Positions 1-6,561 are shown, numbered from the stretch's first letter. The stretch is DNA of 6,561 nucleotides from Flavobacteriales bacterium (GCA_947476515.1 CANJQZ010000109.1:1-6561), one strand, 5' to 3'. The notes: generated by a model not told the origin, from the letters alone. Program-made: numbers and translations.

Positions 1-198
1 ATCACGATCAGCAACACCCGTATTAATACTGTCTATTTCTGCTTCAAAGTTGATGTTTGAATTAGAAAAATCATCTCCTTCGCTTGCAACATTTGCTGAA
101 AAGGCACCAAAAGATCCACTGATGTTTGAGATCATCATGTGACGCACTTTAAAACCAATTTCACTGTGCATGCTGTCTAAATTCCAAGTAGTTGTCAT
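1..198 (-). CDS. YceI family protein, N-terminal part (runs off left edge)
   Basis: This is the start of a gene read leftwards from an ATG at 198-196; 66 codons are visible with no stop before position 1. The translation begins MTTTWNLDSMHSEIGF and continues with K-V-R-H-M-M-I-S-N-I-S-G-S-F. This is the characteristic opening of the YceI family: W-x-L-D-x-x-H-S, then F-x-V-x-H-[LM]-M-I-S-x-[IV]-x-G-x-F. YceI proteins are lipocalin-like beta barrels, and some bind polyisoprenoid chains. The later E-G-D-D-F and I-D-S-I-N-T-G-x-x-x-R-D stretches fit the same family. There is no hydrophobic leader before the first motif, so this copy is probably cytoplasmic rather than periplasmic like E. coli YceI. 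No Shine-Dalgarno sequence precedes the ATG. It is divergent from the beta-barrel gene, with 105 nt between the two starts. The family call is confident; the ligand and role are unknown. Confidence 0.88.
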   Translation of the reverse strand, partial: MTTTWNLDSMHSEIGFKVRHMMISNISGSFGAFSANVASEGDDFSNSNINFEAEIDSINTGVADRD

Positions 199-222
199 AA
201 TTAAATATTTAAAATTGAAAGA

Positions 223-230
223 CAAAGGTA
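223..230 (-). promoter_or_regulatory. Candidate -7 promoter box for the YceI gene
   Basis: Read on the minus strand this is TACCTTTG, an exact match to the Bacteroidota -7 consensus TAnnTTTG recognised by the primary sigma factor of that phylum. It ends 24 nt upstream of the YceI ATG, so a start site several bases downstream would give a short AT-rich leader of under 20 nt. I see no convincing TTG-type -33 element at the expected distance upstream, which weakens the call. The remainder of the 199-303 gap is AT-rich, and I could not identify a good promoter for the rightward operon in it. Confidence 0.45.
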
Positions 231-239
231 AGACCTTTG
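223..239. repeat. 17-nt perfect inverted repeat in the divergent intergenic region
   Basis: The sequence CAAAGGTAAGACCTTTG has two perfectly complementary 7-nt arms around a 3-nt spacer (AAG). The symmetry stops at the outer edges, since the flanking bases are A on both sides. The left arm lies within the candidate -7 box of the YceI gene, so a bound dimeric regulator could compete with RNA polymerase there. It could instead be chance or a small hairpin, but a hairpin with no T-tract on either strand is not a terminator. The inverted repeat is read directly from sequence; an operator role is inference. Confidence 0.4.
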
Positions 240-303
240 AAAGCATGAAAAAATGACCTAGGTTAGGATTTTCTTAATTACTTTATTTATGTAAATTTAC
301 GAA

Positions 304-1038
304 ATGAAAAATACTATATTTTTGAGCTTATTAATGCTTATGATTAGTCCATCGTTGATGGCTCAAATCATTGGGAATAATACAGAAGAGCTTAAAAAAG
401 TCAAGGAAAAGAAAATAGAGCCTACTTATGCTTTTATAGATTTTAACCGCACAAATAGTTTTCGAGACTTGACACAAAACACCGATTTTTTAGCTATTCC
501 ATTAGGTGAACGGGCTAATGAAACAGCCTTAAATATTTGGTCTTATCAGTTAGGAATCAATACAGGAATTAAACCTACTTTAAGATTTGAAGGGGGAATG
601 AAATTCCTTCAAATGGGCGAGCAATATTCCTATCAAGGTGCATTAGGAGGAGACAGCACCTTTAATTCACAAAGTAAGTTCCGTTATTTGAGTATGCCTT
701 TACAGATAAAATGGGAGAAAGGAAAACAGTTGCGATTTTCAATTGGAGGGGGATTACAAGCACAACTTTACATCAACTATTTACAAAATCAACAATGGAC
801 GACGAGTTTAGGTGGCCCGAAGGAAGCTAAGATAGAACAAAATATATATTGCAATTCATTTGCCCTTAGTGCACTAGGTGAAATGGGCTTGCATTATTTT
901 GGTAAAAATAATTACGGAGTTTTTTGCAAGATGACCTATCGTTATCAGATCACCAATACTTATATTAAAACAGCAGATTATCAACACCTTTCAAAAGGAC
1001 TAGGTTTTAGTGTTGGACTAAGTAAAAACATCGAATAA
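304..1038 (+). CDS. Outer-membrane beta-barrel protein with signal peptide
   Basis: A 244-residue protein, probably exported and inserted into the outer membrane. Residues 1-20 form a typical signal peptide: Lys2, a hydrophobic core rich in Leu, Met and Ile, and a likely cleavage after Ala20 (S-L-M-A before Gln21). A polar, lysine-rich stretch follows (about 28-40). The rest shows alternating hydrophobic/polar strands ending in aromatic residues at about 77-110, 124-165, 183-220 and 232-244, consistent with a small barrel of about eight strands. Residues 128-136 (Y-L-S-M-P-L-Q-I-K) match a pattern common in the PorT-like/OMP_b-brl proteins of Bacteroidota. No enzyme motif is visible, and a specific transport or structural role cannot be assigned. 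The ATG at 304 is the only start that includes the whole leader; no Shine-Dalgarno sequence is present. It is the first gene of the apparent operon, and its TAA shares one base with the next gene's ATG. Confidence 0.8.
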   Translation: MKNTIFLSLLMLMISPSLMAQIIGNNTEELKKVKEKKIEPTYAFIDFNRTNSFRDLTQNTDFLAIPLGERANETALNIWSYQLGINTGIKPTLRFEGGMKFLQMGEQYSYQGALGGDSTFNSQSKFRYLSMPLQIKWEKGKQLRFSIGGGLQAQLYINYLQNQQWTTSLGGPKEAKIEQNIYCNSFALSALGEMGLHYFGKNNYGVFCKMTYRYQITNTYIKTADYQHLSKGLGFSVGLSKNIE

Positions 1039-2132
1039 TGAAAATTAGAACTGTCTGCGATTGGCTTAGCAATGAATTTCCTATAGAATTACAGGAGCAT
1101 TATGATAATTCAGGATTACAAATAGGTGAAATTGATTTAGAGGTAAACAATGTTTTAGTTTCCTTGGATTGCACAGAGGCAATCGTCGACGAAGCCATTT
1201 CAAAAAACTGTAATTTAATTATCAGCCATCACCCACTATTATTTATTGGATTAAAGCAAATTGGAAATCATTCCTCTATTGAAAAAATCGTAAGAAAATG
1301 TATTAAAAACGATATTACCTTATTTTCCATCCATACCAATTTAGACAACCATCCTTTAGGCGTTAATGCAGAAATAGGCAGAAGGTTGAATCTTCTAAAT
1401 ACGCGGGTTTTACAAGCGATGGAAGGGCAACTTTATAAATTGGTAGTATTTGTTCCACAGGAAGCCCAAGAAAAACTTGACACTGCTTTGTTCGCTGCTG
1501 GAGCGGGAAGTATCGGAAACTATGAAGCATGCAATTTTGTTAGCGAAGGAATCGGATCATTTACTCCGAAAGAGAAGGCAAGTCCTAGCGTTGGGAAAAT
1601 TGGTGAGCGCAGTTCAATCAAAGAAAACAGTTCCCAATATTTAGTACACCAAACCCAAGTGGCAAAAGTATTAAATGCTATGAAATCGGCACATCCATAC
1701 GAAGAAGTAGCGTATGATTTAATCCAATTAAAAAATAAACAAACATCTTTCGGTGCGGGTTTGATTGGTGAATTAGCCGAAGCGATGGAGGTGAATCAAT
1801 TTCTAGCACAGGTAAAAAACACCTTTAATTGTGGTGTGATTCGCCATACAAAAGCACACATCACACACATCAAAACAGTAGCATTATGTGGGGGTTCAGG
1901 TAGTTTTCTTAGACATCGAGCACTTGCTTCTGGTGCAGATTGCTACATCACTGCAGACATGAAATACCATGAATTTTTTGATGCAGAAGATAAAATTATG
2001 TACCTGGATATTGGGCATTATGAAAGTGAGCAATTCACTTCAAATTTATTGGTAGAAAAACTTAAAGAAAATTTTACTAACTTTGCCGTCCGTTTAAGTG
2101 AATTAAATACAAATCCGATTAACTACCTTTGA
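1038..2132 (+). CDS. Nif3-like dinuclear metal centre protein (long form)
   Basis: A 364-residue member of the Nif3/YbgI/YqfO family, which forms toroidal hexamers with a two-metal site in each subunit. The expected ligands are visible: His64 and His65 in S-H-H-P-L-L-F, Asp103 in H-T-N-L-D-N-H-P, and His327 plus Glu331 in D-I-G-H-Y-E-S-E. The opening D-N-S-G-L-Q-I-G (23-30) is also typical. At 364 residues it is about 115 longer than E. coli YbgI. The extra part, roughly 130-240, contains H-P-Y-E-E-V-A-Y-D (219-227) and corresponds to the PII/CutA-like domain inserted in B. cereus YqfO-type and S. aureus SA1388-type proteins. The family is often labelled 'GTP cyclohydrolase 1 type 2 homolog', but its physiological substrate is not established, so I do not assign a reaction. 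The ATG at 1038 overlaps the preceding TAA by one base (TAATG), suggesting translational coupling. All metal ligands are intact and nothing indicates a pseudogene. Confidence 0.93.
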   Translation: MKIRTVCDWLSNEFPIELQEHYDNSGLQIGEIDLEVNNVLVSLDCTEAIVDEAISKNCNLIISHHPLLFIGLKQIGNHSSIEKIVRKCIKNDITLFSIHTNLDNHPLGVNAEIGRRLNLLNTRVLQAMEGQLYKLVVFVPQEAQEKLDTALFAAGAGSIGNYEACNFVSEGIGSFTPKEKASPSVGKIGERSSIKENSSQYLVHQTQVAKVLNAMKSAHPYEEVAYDLIQLKNKQTSFGAGLIGELAEAMEVNQFLAQVKNTFNCGVIRHTKAHITHIKTVALCGGSGSFLRHRALASGADCYITADMKYHEFFDAEDKIMYLDIGHYESEQFTSNLLVEKLKENFTNFAVRLSELNTNPINYL

Positions 2133-2134
2133 AT

Positions 2135-2884
2135 ATGGCAGCAACTGCAAGCAAAAAAGAAGTAACAATAGCAAGCAAGCTAGATACACTTTTTGAACTT
2201 CAAAAAATTGACTCTGAAATAGATCGTATAAGAACGATTCGTGGTGAACTTCCATTAGAGGTTCAAGATTTAGAGGATGAAATTGGTGGCTTAGAAACGC
2301 GTTTAGCGAAGCTGAATGATGAGTTGAAAAACTTAGAAACTGAAATGGTAGATAGAAAGCAAGAATCAAAAGATTCGGAAGCTGCTATCATTAAGTACAA
2401 AGAAAGACAAGACAATGTAAGAAATAATAGAGAATTCGAATCTCTTGCTAAGGAAATTGAATTTCAAGAATTAGAGATCAAACTTCACGAGAAGAAGGGT
2501 AAAGAAGGGAAGATTAAGATTGAAGGGAAAAAAGAAATTATTACAGAAGCAGAAGAGCGTCTAGCAGAAAAGAAATCAGATTTAGCATTAAAACAAGCTG
2601 AATTAGATGCTATTGTTAGTGAAACTCAGAAAGATGAAGACCGCTTAACAAAAGCTTCAACTGATGCAAAGAAGAACATTGAAGAGCGATTACTTGCTGC
2701 TTATTCAAGATTAAGATTGAATTCTAAGAATGGTCTTGCAGTAGTAGAAGTTGTAAGAGGTGCATGTGGAGGATGTTTTAATAAAATCCCACCACAAAGA
2801 CAATTAGACATTGTTACTAAGAAGAAAATATTAGTTTGCGAACATTGTGGTCGTATTCTAACACCTTTTTCTGGTGAAGAATAA
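2135..2884 (+). CDS. Coiled-coil protein with C-terminal C4-type zinc ribbon
   Basis: A 249-residue protein when started at the ATG at 2135, two bases after the Nif3-like gene's TGA. An in-frame TTG at 2129 could add two residues but is a less likely start. Residues about 15-190 are highly charged, Glu/Lys-rich and lacking Pro after residue 40, with heptad-like spacing: a long helical hairpin or coiled coil. The C-terminus has two CxxC pairs, Cys211/Cys214 (G-A-C-G-G-C) and Cys235/Cys238 (C-E-H-C-G-R), separated by a basic I-P-P-Q-R-Q segment. This is the DUF164/zf-RING_7 arrangement found in Helicobacter HP0958 and chlamydial CT398. Those relatives have been linked to flagellar or type III secretion export and to RNA or protein binding, but nothing here suggests a flagellum, so the role in this organism is unknown. 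It is probably cytoplasmic, with no signal peptide or membrane segment. It is the last gene of the operon, followed by a terminator. Confidence 0.9.
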   Translation: MAATASKKEVTIASKLDTLFELQKIDSEIDRIRTIRGELPLEVQDLEDEIGGLETRLAKLNDELKNLETEMVDRKQESKDSEAAIIKYKERQDNVRNNREFESLAKEIEFQELEIKLHEKKGKEGKIKIEGKKEIITEAEERLAEKKSDLALKQAELDAIVSETQKDEDRLTKASTDAKKNIEERLLAAYSRLRLNSKNGLAVVEVVRGACGGCFNKIPPQRQLDIVTKKKILVCEHCGRILTPFSGEE

Positions 2885-2897
2885 ATTTAAAAATTAT

Positions 2898-2930
2898 AAA
2901 AAAGCCTTGCATCTGCAGGGCTTTTTTTTT
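2898..2930. terminator. Bidirectional intrinsic terminator between convergent genes
   Basis: GCCTTGC (2904-2910) pairs with GCAGGGC (2915-2921), with one T-G wobble, around a four-base ATCT loop. The stem is extended by six A residues on the left (2898-2903) facing the nine-T run at 2922-2930. On the plus strand this is a classic hairpin plus U-tract 14 nt after the zinc-ribbon gene's stop. On the minus strand the A-run becomes a U-tract, so the same hairpin can stop dnaE transcription, whose stop codon is at 2938-2936. The whole gap between the two genes is only 51 nt. Confidence 0.9.
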
Positions 2931-2935
2931 GTCTA

Positions 2936-5900
2936 TTAATTCAGTTTGAATTCAATATCCATTGCTGACAATTCCTTGTACAAAATTGGATTTGGCTTAA
3001 TGCGAATTGATTTAGAAGGCAAGCTCACTTCGACACCATCTAAATGATCATAAACAATAAACTGAACTGGGATATCACCAATATTTGATGTAAATAATCC
3101 ATTCAATTTATCAATCATTAGATGGTTTAATTCTTTATTAGATATTTTTAACTGCATATTTTTAGCGCGCTTTTCACGCAAATCCTGCAAAAGTTCAATA
3201 TTATTTAAAACAAACTCCAATTCAGTTCTTCTTCGTGGAACTTCAATACGACCACGAACCGTTATAAATACCCCAGGGGTTAAGAAGTGTTTAAACTTAA
3301 GATAAGTTTCTTGAAAAATATTAAGTCTGTACTGATCCGTATAATCTTCAAAAACCAAGGTGCCAAAAGGATCGCCATTTTTCGTCAAACGGTGTTCCAC
3401 CTGGGTAACAATGGCTGCCATCATTAAATCGACACCTTTATGCTTTTCTAGATCTTGCAACATTCCTACATTTGCAAAACAGAATGAGTCGATTTCAACC
3501 TTATAATCATCTAGTGGATGTCCGGAGATAAAAATTCCAATCATTTCTTTCTCCTTACTGAGTGCATAACTACTCGACCATGGATCGCACATAGGGACTG
3601 TTGGTTCAGGAAGTGAAAATCCAGAACCTTCACCGAACATGTCACTTTGATTGGAGGTGCTGTTATTTTGAAATGACTCTCCATATTTATAGGCAATCTC
3701 CAAGAAGTTGCGATTTTTGGCATCCATGACAAAATATTGAGCGCGATGCACTCCTGAAAAAGAATCAAATCCACCCGCAAATACTAATGCTTCAAAAATT
3801 CGTTTCGTGCACAACTTTAAATTTACGCGTTTTGAAAATTCAAAGACAGAGTTAAAAGGACCATTTTGTCGTTCTCGGATGATTTCTTCAACAGGAACAG
3901 AACCTAAACCACGAATGGCTCCCATTCCAAAGCGAATAGCTCCATCCTTATTTACGGTGAAATTCAATTTAGACTCATTCACATCAGGACCAAGAACTGG
4001 AATTCCCATCCGTTTGCATTCATCCATAAAGAAAGTTACTTGTTTGATATCACTCATGTTATTACTCAAGACTGAGGCCATGTATTCTGCTGGATAATTT
4101 GCTTTTAAATAGGCTGTTTGATAGGCAACCCAAGCATAACAAGTAGAGTGAGATTTATTAAAAGCATAAGAAGCAAAAGCTTCCCAATCTTTCCAAATTT
4201 TCTCCAATTTAGTAGCGTCATGTCCTTTTAAACCACCCCTTTCTATAAAGGTAGGTTTCATTTTTTCTAGAACCTTCGCGTCTTTTTTACCCATTGCTTT
4301 CCGCAAAGTATCTGCTTCACCTTTGGTGAAATCAGCCAAGCTTTGAGAGAGCAACATTACCTGTTCTTGATAGACGGTAATACCATAAGTCTCTTTAAGA
4401 TATTCCGCACAATCATCTAAATCATATATAATGGGCTCTATTCCATGTTTTCGTTTTATAAAAGAAGGAATGTACTCAATAGGTCCCGGACGATACAAGG
4501 CATTCATTGCAATTAAATCGGCAAATTCGGTAGGTTTAAGCTCCTTCAAATTCTTCTGCATTCCAACCGATTCATACTGAAAAATACCCACCGTTTCTCC
4601 TCTTTGAAACAACTCAAAAGTCGCTAGATCTTCAATTGGGAATTCTTCTGGATCGAGATCAATCCCTCTATTTTCTTTAATTATTTTGACCGCATCTTTA
4701 ATTAAAGTAAGCGTTTTCAATCCCAAGAAGTCCATTTTCAATAGACCAGCTGCTTCGGCAACTGAATTGTCATATTGCGTACAAACCATATCTGAATCCT
4801 TTGCCGTAGCAACGGGTACAAAATCAGAAATGTCTCCAGGAGTAATGATAACACCACAGGCATGAATTCCAGTATTCCGCAATGAACCTTCAATTTCCAT
4901 TGCTTTCTGAAGAACCACCGCTTGCATATCTGTACCTCTATAAATACGGCGTAATTCCTTAGCGTTAGAGAGCGCTTCTTGATTATTCTTTAGTGCCTCA
5001 CTGAGCAACATATCCTCTAAGCCAAATAATTTTTTTAGAGAAATATCTGGAATTAGTTTGGCCAATCGATCTGCTTCCGGCAAGGATAAATTCATGACCC
5101 GAGCTGTATCTCTTACTGCAGATTTTGCAGCCATGGTACCATAAGTAATTATTTGAGCAACTTGATTGGCTCCATATTTATCAATAACATAATCAATCAC
5201 CTTACTCCTGCCTTCATCATCAAAGTCAATATCAATATCGGGCATGGAAATACGATCTGGATTTAAGAATCTTTCGAAAAGTAAATCATACTTAATGGGA
5301 TCAATATTCGTAATCCAATTGCAATACGCAACCACAGAACCGGCTGCTGAACCGCGGCCAGGACCAACAGAAACACCCATTTTTCGAGCTGCGTGACAAA
5401 AGTCTTGTACAATCAAAAAGTAACCAGGATATCCTGTATTTTTAATTGTTGCTAATTCAAATTCTATTCTTTCTACAAGTGCATCACTAAGGGTTCCATA
5501 GCGTTTTTTGGCCCCTTCATAAGTCAAGTGCTTCAAATAATTGTTCTCCCCTATTTTGTCTCCTGAAGCCGCATCACCGTCATCAATAAATTCCCTAGGA
5601 ATATCGAATGCAGGTAATAATACTTCATGTGCTAAATGATAAACTTCACATTTAGAAACAATTTCCATCGTATTACTAATAGCATCGGGAAGATCTAAGA
5701 ACAAGCTCTTCATTTCCTCTTGCGACTTAAAATAATACTCATTGTTCTCTAGTCCAAAACGAAAACCTCTGCCGCGACCTTTTGGAGTATTGACCAATTC
5801 ATTTGCTTTTACACAAAGTAAAACATCATGAGCAACGGCATCTTTCTGTTCAATGTAATAGGTATTATTAGTAGCGACAATTTTCACTTGATGTTTCTTC

Positions 5901-6561
5901 GCAAGCTCGAGTAAATTATTGTTAACCAAATCTTCAGATGGAAGATTATGACGCCCTAATTCGATATAAAAATCATCATTAAAAGTTTCTTTCCACCAGA
6001 GCAAAGCTTCTTCCGCTTGAACCTCTCCAACATTGAGTATTAAACTTGGTATTTCACCATTTAAATTGCCCGATAAAGCGATTAAGTCACCACAATTCGC
6101 AAGTAACAATTCCCGATCAATTCTCGGGACATAATACATTCCTTTGGTGTAAGCAATTGAAGCTAATTTGATCAGATTTTTATATCCTTTTTTGTTTTTT
6201 GCTAAGAGAACAACTTGATAGCCATTGTCTTGTACAGACTTATCTATGTGATTGCGACAAATATTAAATTCGCAACCAATAATCGGTATGATTTCTTTTT
6301 TATCAAAGGGACCCCCTTCTTTTTCTGCGGCAATGCGTTCACGCTTTACACTTTGATTGTATTCATTTGCTGCCTTTTCAAAATGAAAAGCAGCCATCAT
6401 ATTTCCTGTATCCGTTAATGCAACAGCGGGCATTCCTAAGGAAACAGCCTTTGAAATCAAAGCCTTTACATCTGTAGTAGATTGTAAAATAGAATGCTGG
6501 GTATGATTGTGCAAATGAACAAAGGGAATGTCTGTAAGTTCACCTAGATTATAAACAGTTG
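2936..6561 (-). CDS. dnaE: DNA polymerase III alpha subunit, 5' end cut off by right edge
   Basis: This is the replicative DNA polymerase catalytic subunit. The frame stays open to the window edge: 1207 residues are visible, and no ATG occurs in the segment before the PHP motif. A TTG at 6514-6512 is the Leu of F-V-H-L-H-N-H-T, not a start. Numbering that Leu as 1: PHP domain about 1-295; polymerase core with G-P-G-R-G-S (384-389), catalytic P-D-I-D-I-D-F (Asp426, Asp428; 425-431) and the third aspartate Asp595 in K-M-D-F-L-G-L-K; L-Y-R-P-G-P (673-678); Y-Q-E-Q-V-M (715-720); a helix-hairpin-helix region about 840-920; a likely sliding-clamp motif Q-S-D-M-F (956-960, compare E. coli QADMF); an OB fold about 1028-1105; and a C-terminal domain to 1192. 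At least 15 residues precede F-V-H-L-H's His, more than in standalone DnaE, consistent with the DnaQ-like exonuclease fused to DnaE in many Bacteroidota. The PHP domain lacks most metal ligands. Polymerase motifs are intact. It converges on the Nif3/zinc-ribbon operon; its promoter is outside the window. Confidence 0.97.
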   Translation of the reverse strand, partial: TVYNLGELTDIPFVHLHNHTQHSILQSTTDVKALISKAVSLGMPAVALTDTGNMMAAFHFEKAANEYNQSVKRERIAAEKEGGPFDKKEIIPIIGCEFNICRNHIDKSVQDNGYQVVLLAKNKKGYKNLIKLASIAYTKGMYYVPRIDRELLLANCGDLIALSGNLNGEIPSLILNVGEVQAEEALLWWKETFNDDFYIELGRHNLPSEDLVNNNLLELAKKHQVKIVATNNTYYIEQKDAVAHDVLLCVKANELVNTPKGRGRGFRFGLENNEYYFKSQEEMKSLFLDLPDAISNTMEIVSKCEVYHLAHEVLLPAFDIPREFIDDGDAASGDKIGENNYLKHLTYEGAKKRYGTLSDALVERIEFELATIKNTGYPGYFLIVQDFCHAARKMGVSVGPGRGSAAGSVVAYCNWITNIDPIKYDLLFERFLNPDRISMPDIDIDFDDEGRSKVIDYVIDKYGANQVAQIITYGTMAAKSAVRDTARVMNLSLPEADRLAKLIPDISLKKLFGLEDMLLSEALKNNQEALSNAKELRRIYRGTDMQAVVLQKAMEIEGSLRNTGIHACGVIITPGDISDFVPVATAKDSDMVCTQYDNSVAEAAGLLKMDFLGLKTLTLIKDAVKIIKENRGIDLDPEEFPIEDLATFELFQRGETVGIFQYESVGMQKNLKELKPTEFADLIAMNALYRPGPIEYIPSFIKRKHGIEPIIYDLDDCAEYLKETYGITVYQEQVMLLSQSLADFTKGEADTLRKAMGKKDAKVLEKMKPTFIERGGLKGHDATKLEKIWKDWEAFASYAFNKSHSTCYAWVAYQTAYLKANYPAEYMASVLSNNMSDIKQVTFFMDECKRMGIPVLGPDVNESKLNFTVNKDGAIRFGMGAIRGLGSVPVEEIIRERQNGPFNSVFEFSKRVNLKLCTKRIFEALVFAGGFDSFSGVHRAQYFVMDAKNRNFLEIAYKYGESFQNNSTSNQSDMFGEGSGFSLPEPTVPMCDPWSSSYALSKEKEMIGIFISGHPLDDYKVEIDSFCFANVGMLQDLEKHKGVDLMMAAIVTQVEHRLTKNGDPFGTLVFEDYTDQYRLNIFQETYLKFKHFLTPGVFITVRGRIEVPRRRTELEFVLNNIELLQDLREKRAKNMQLKISNKELNHLMIDKLNGLFTSNIGDIPVQFIVYDHLDGVEVSLPSKSIRIKPNPILYKELSAMDIEFKLN

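Noticed and set aside
279..299. Possible rightward -7 boxes TACTTTAT (279-286) and TAAATTTA (292-299) for the operon
   Set aside because: Neither matches TAnnTTTG fully, the second would leave almost no leader before the ATG at 304, and no convincing -33 element is properly spaced.
1450..1644. 64-codon plus-strand frame inside the Nif3-like gene
   Set aside because: It overlaps the inserted domain in another frame and has no independent support. I also considered a frameshift, but the Nif3-like frame is continuous with all ligands present.
2129..2134. TTG start for the zinc-ribbon gene overlapping the Nif3-like stop
   Set aside because: An in-frame ATG follows two codons later and gives a tidy 2-nt gap; there is no Shine-Dalgarno sequence to favour the TTG.
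2103..2369. 88-codon minus-strand frame with Leu-rich segments
   Set aside because: It is the antisense of the Glu/Lys-rich coiled-coil part of the zinc-ribbon gene; such codons give Leu/Phe/Ser-rich complements, imitating a membrane protein.
3541..3780. 79-codon minus-strand frame inside dnaE
   Set aside because: It is an out-of-frame shadow of the same-strand dnaE coding sequence around the clamp-binding motif, which reads intact in the dnaE frame.
3807..4097. 96-codon open frame on the plus strand opposite dnaE
   Set aside because: It is antisense to the conserved helix-hairpin-helix region of dnaE; no recognisable motif and no gene context.
6215..6418. 67-codon open frame on the plus strand, hydrophobic and Phe/Cys-rich, opposite dnaE
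   Set aside because: It lies wholly antisense to the conserved PHP domain, shows no family motif, and its hydrophobic look follows from the complement of Lys/Glu/Asn-rich codons.
1..6561. Search for mobile elements, CRISPR arrays, tRNA/rRNA, defence or phage genes
   Set aside because: No spaced direct repeats, transposase or integrase motifs, or RNA-gene signatures were seen by eye; nearly all the sequence is accounted for by five conserved genes.

Overview
The window looks like an ordinary chromosomal housekeeping segment from a member of the Bacteroidota, probably flavobacterial; the genus cannot be told. The evidence is the AT-rich DNA, gene starts without Shine-Dalgarno sequences, a TAnnTTTG-type promoter element, a YceI/outer-membrane beta-barrel repertoire, and a DnaE whose start lies beyond the window and whose 'FVHLHNHT' segment is preceded by extra coding sequence, as in the exonuclease-fused DnaE of this phylum. 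The standard genetic code fits; both TGA and TAA are used as stops.

Layout from left to right. Positions 1-198 (minus) hold the first 66 codons of a cytoplasmic-type YceI family protein that runs off the left edge. Positions 199-303 are a short divergent intergenic region with a 17-nt perfect inverted repeat that overlaps a candidate promoter box for the YceI gene. Three plus-strand genes then follow almost without gaps: an outer-membrane beta-barrel protein with a signal peptide (304-1038), a Nif3-like dinuclear-metal protein with the long inserted domain (1038-2132), and a coiled-coil protein with a C-terminal four-cysteine zinc ribbon (2135-2884). A strong hairpin-plus-T-tract terminator (2898-2930) closes this operon. 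On the opposite strand it also faces the 3' end of dnaE, the replicative DNA polymerase III alpha subunit, which fills the rest of the window (2936 to the right edge) and is cut off at its 5' end.

The tight spacing of the three plus-strand genes (1-nt overlap, then a 2-nt gap) suggests one transcript and probable translational coupling. No shared pathway is obvious: the Nif3-like and zinc-ribbon proteins are both widely conserved and poorly understood, and the barrel protein is a generic envelope component. DnaE is convergent to them and independent.

I found no mobile element, CRISPR array, tRNA or rRNA, phage signature or defence system. The most informative observation is that the PHP domain of DnaE appears to have lost most of its metal-binding residues, which fits proofreading being done by a fused N-terminal exonuclease lying just outside the window. 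I see no clearly novel system here.
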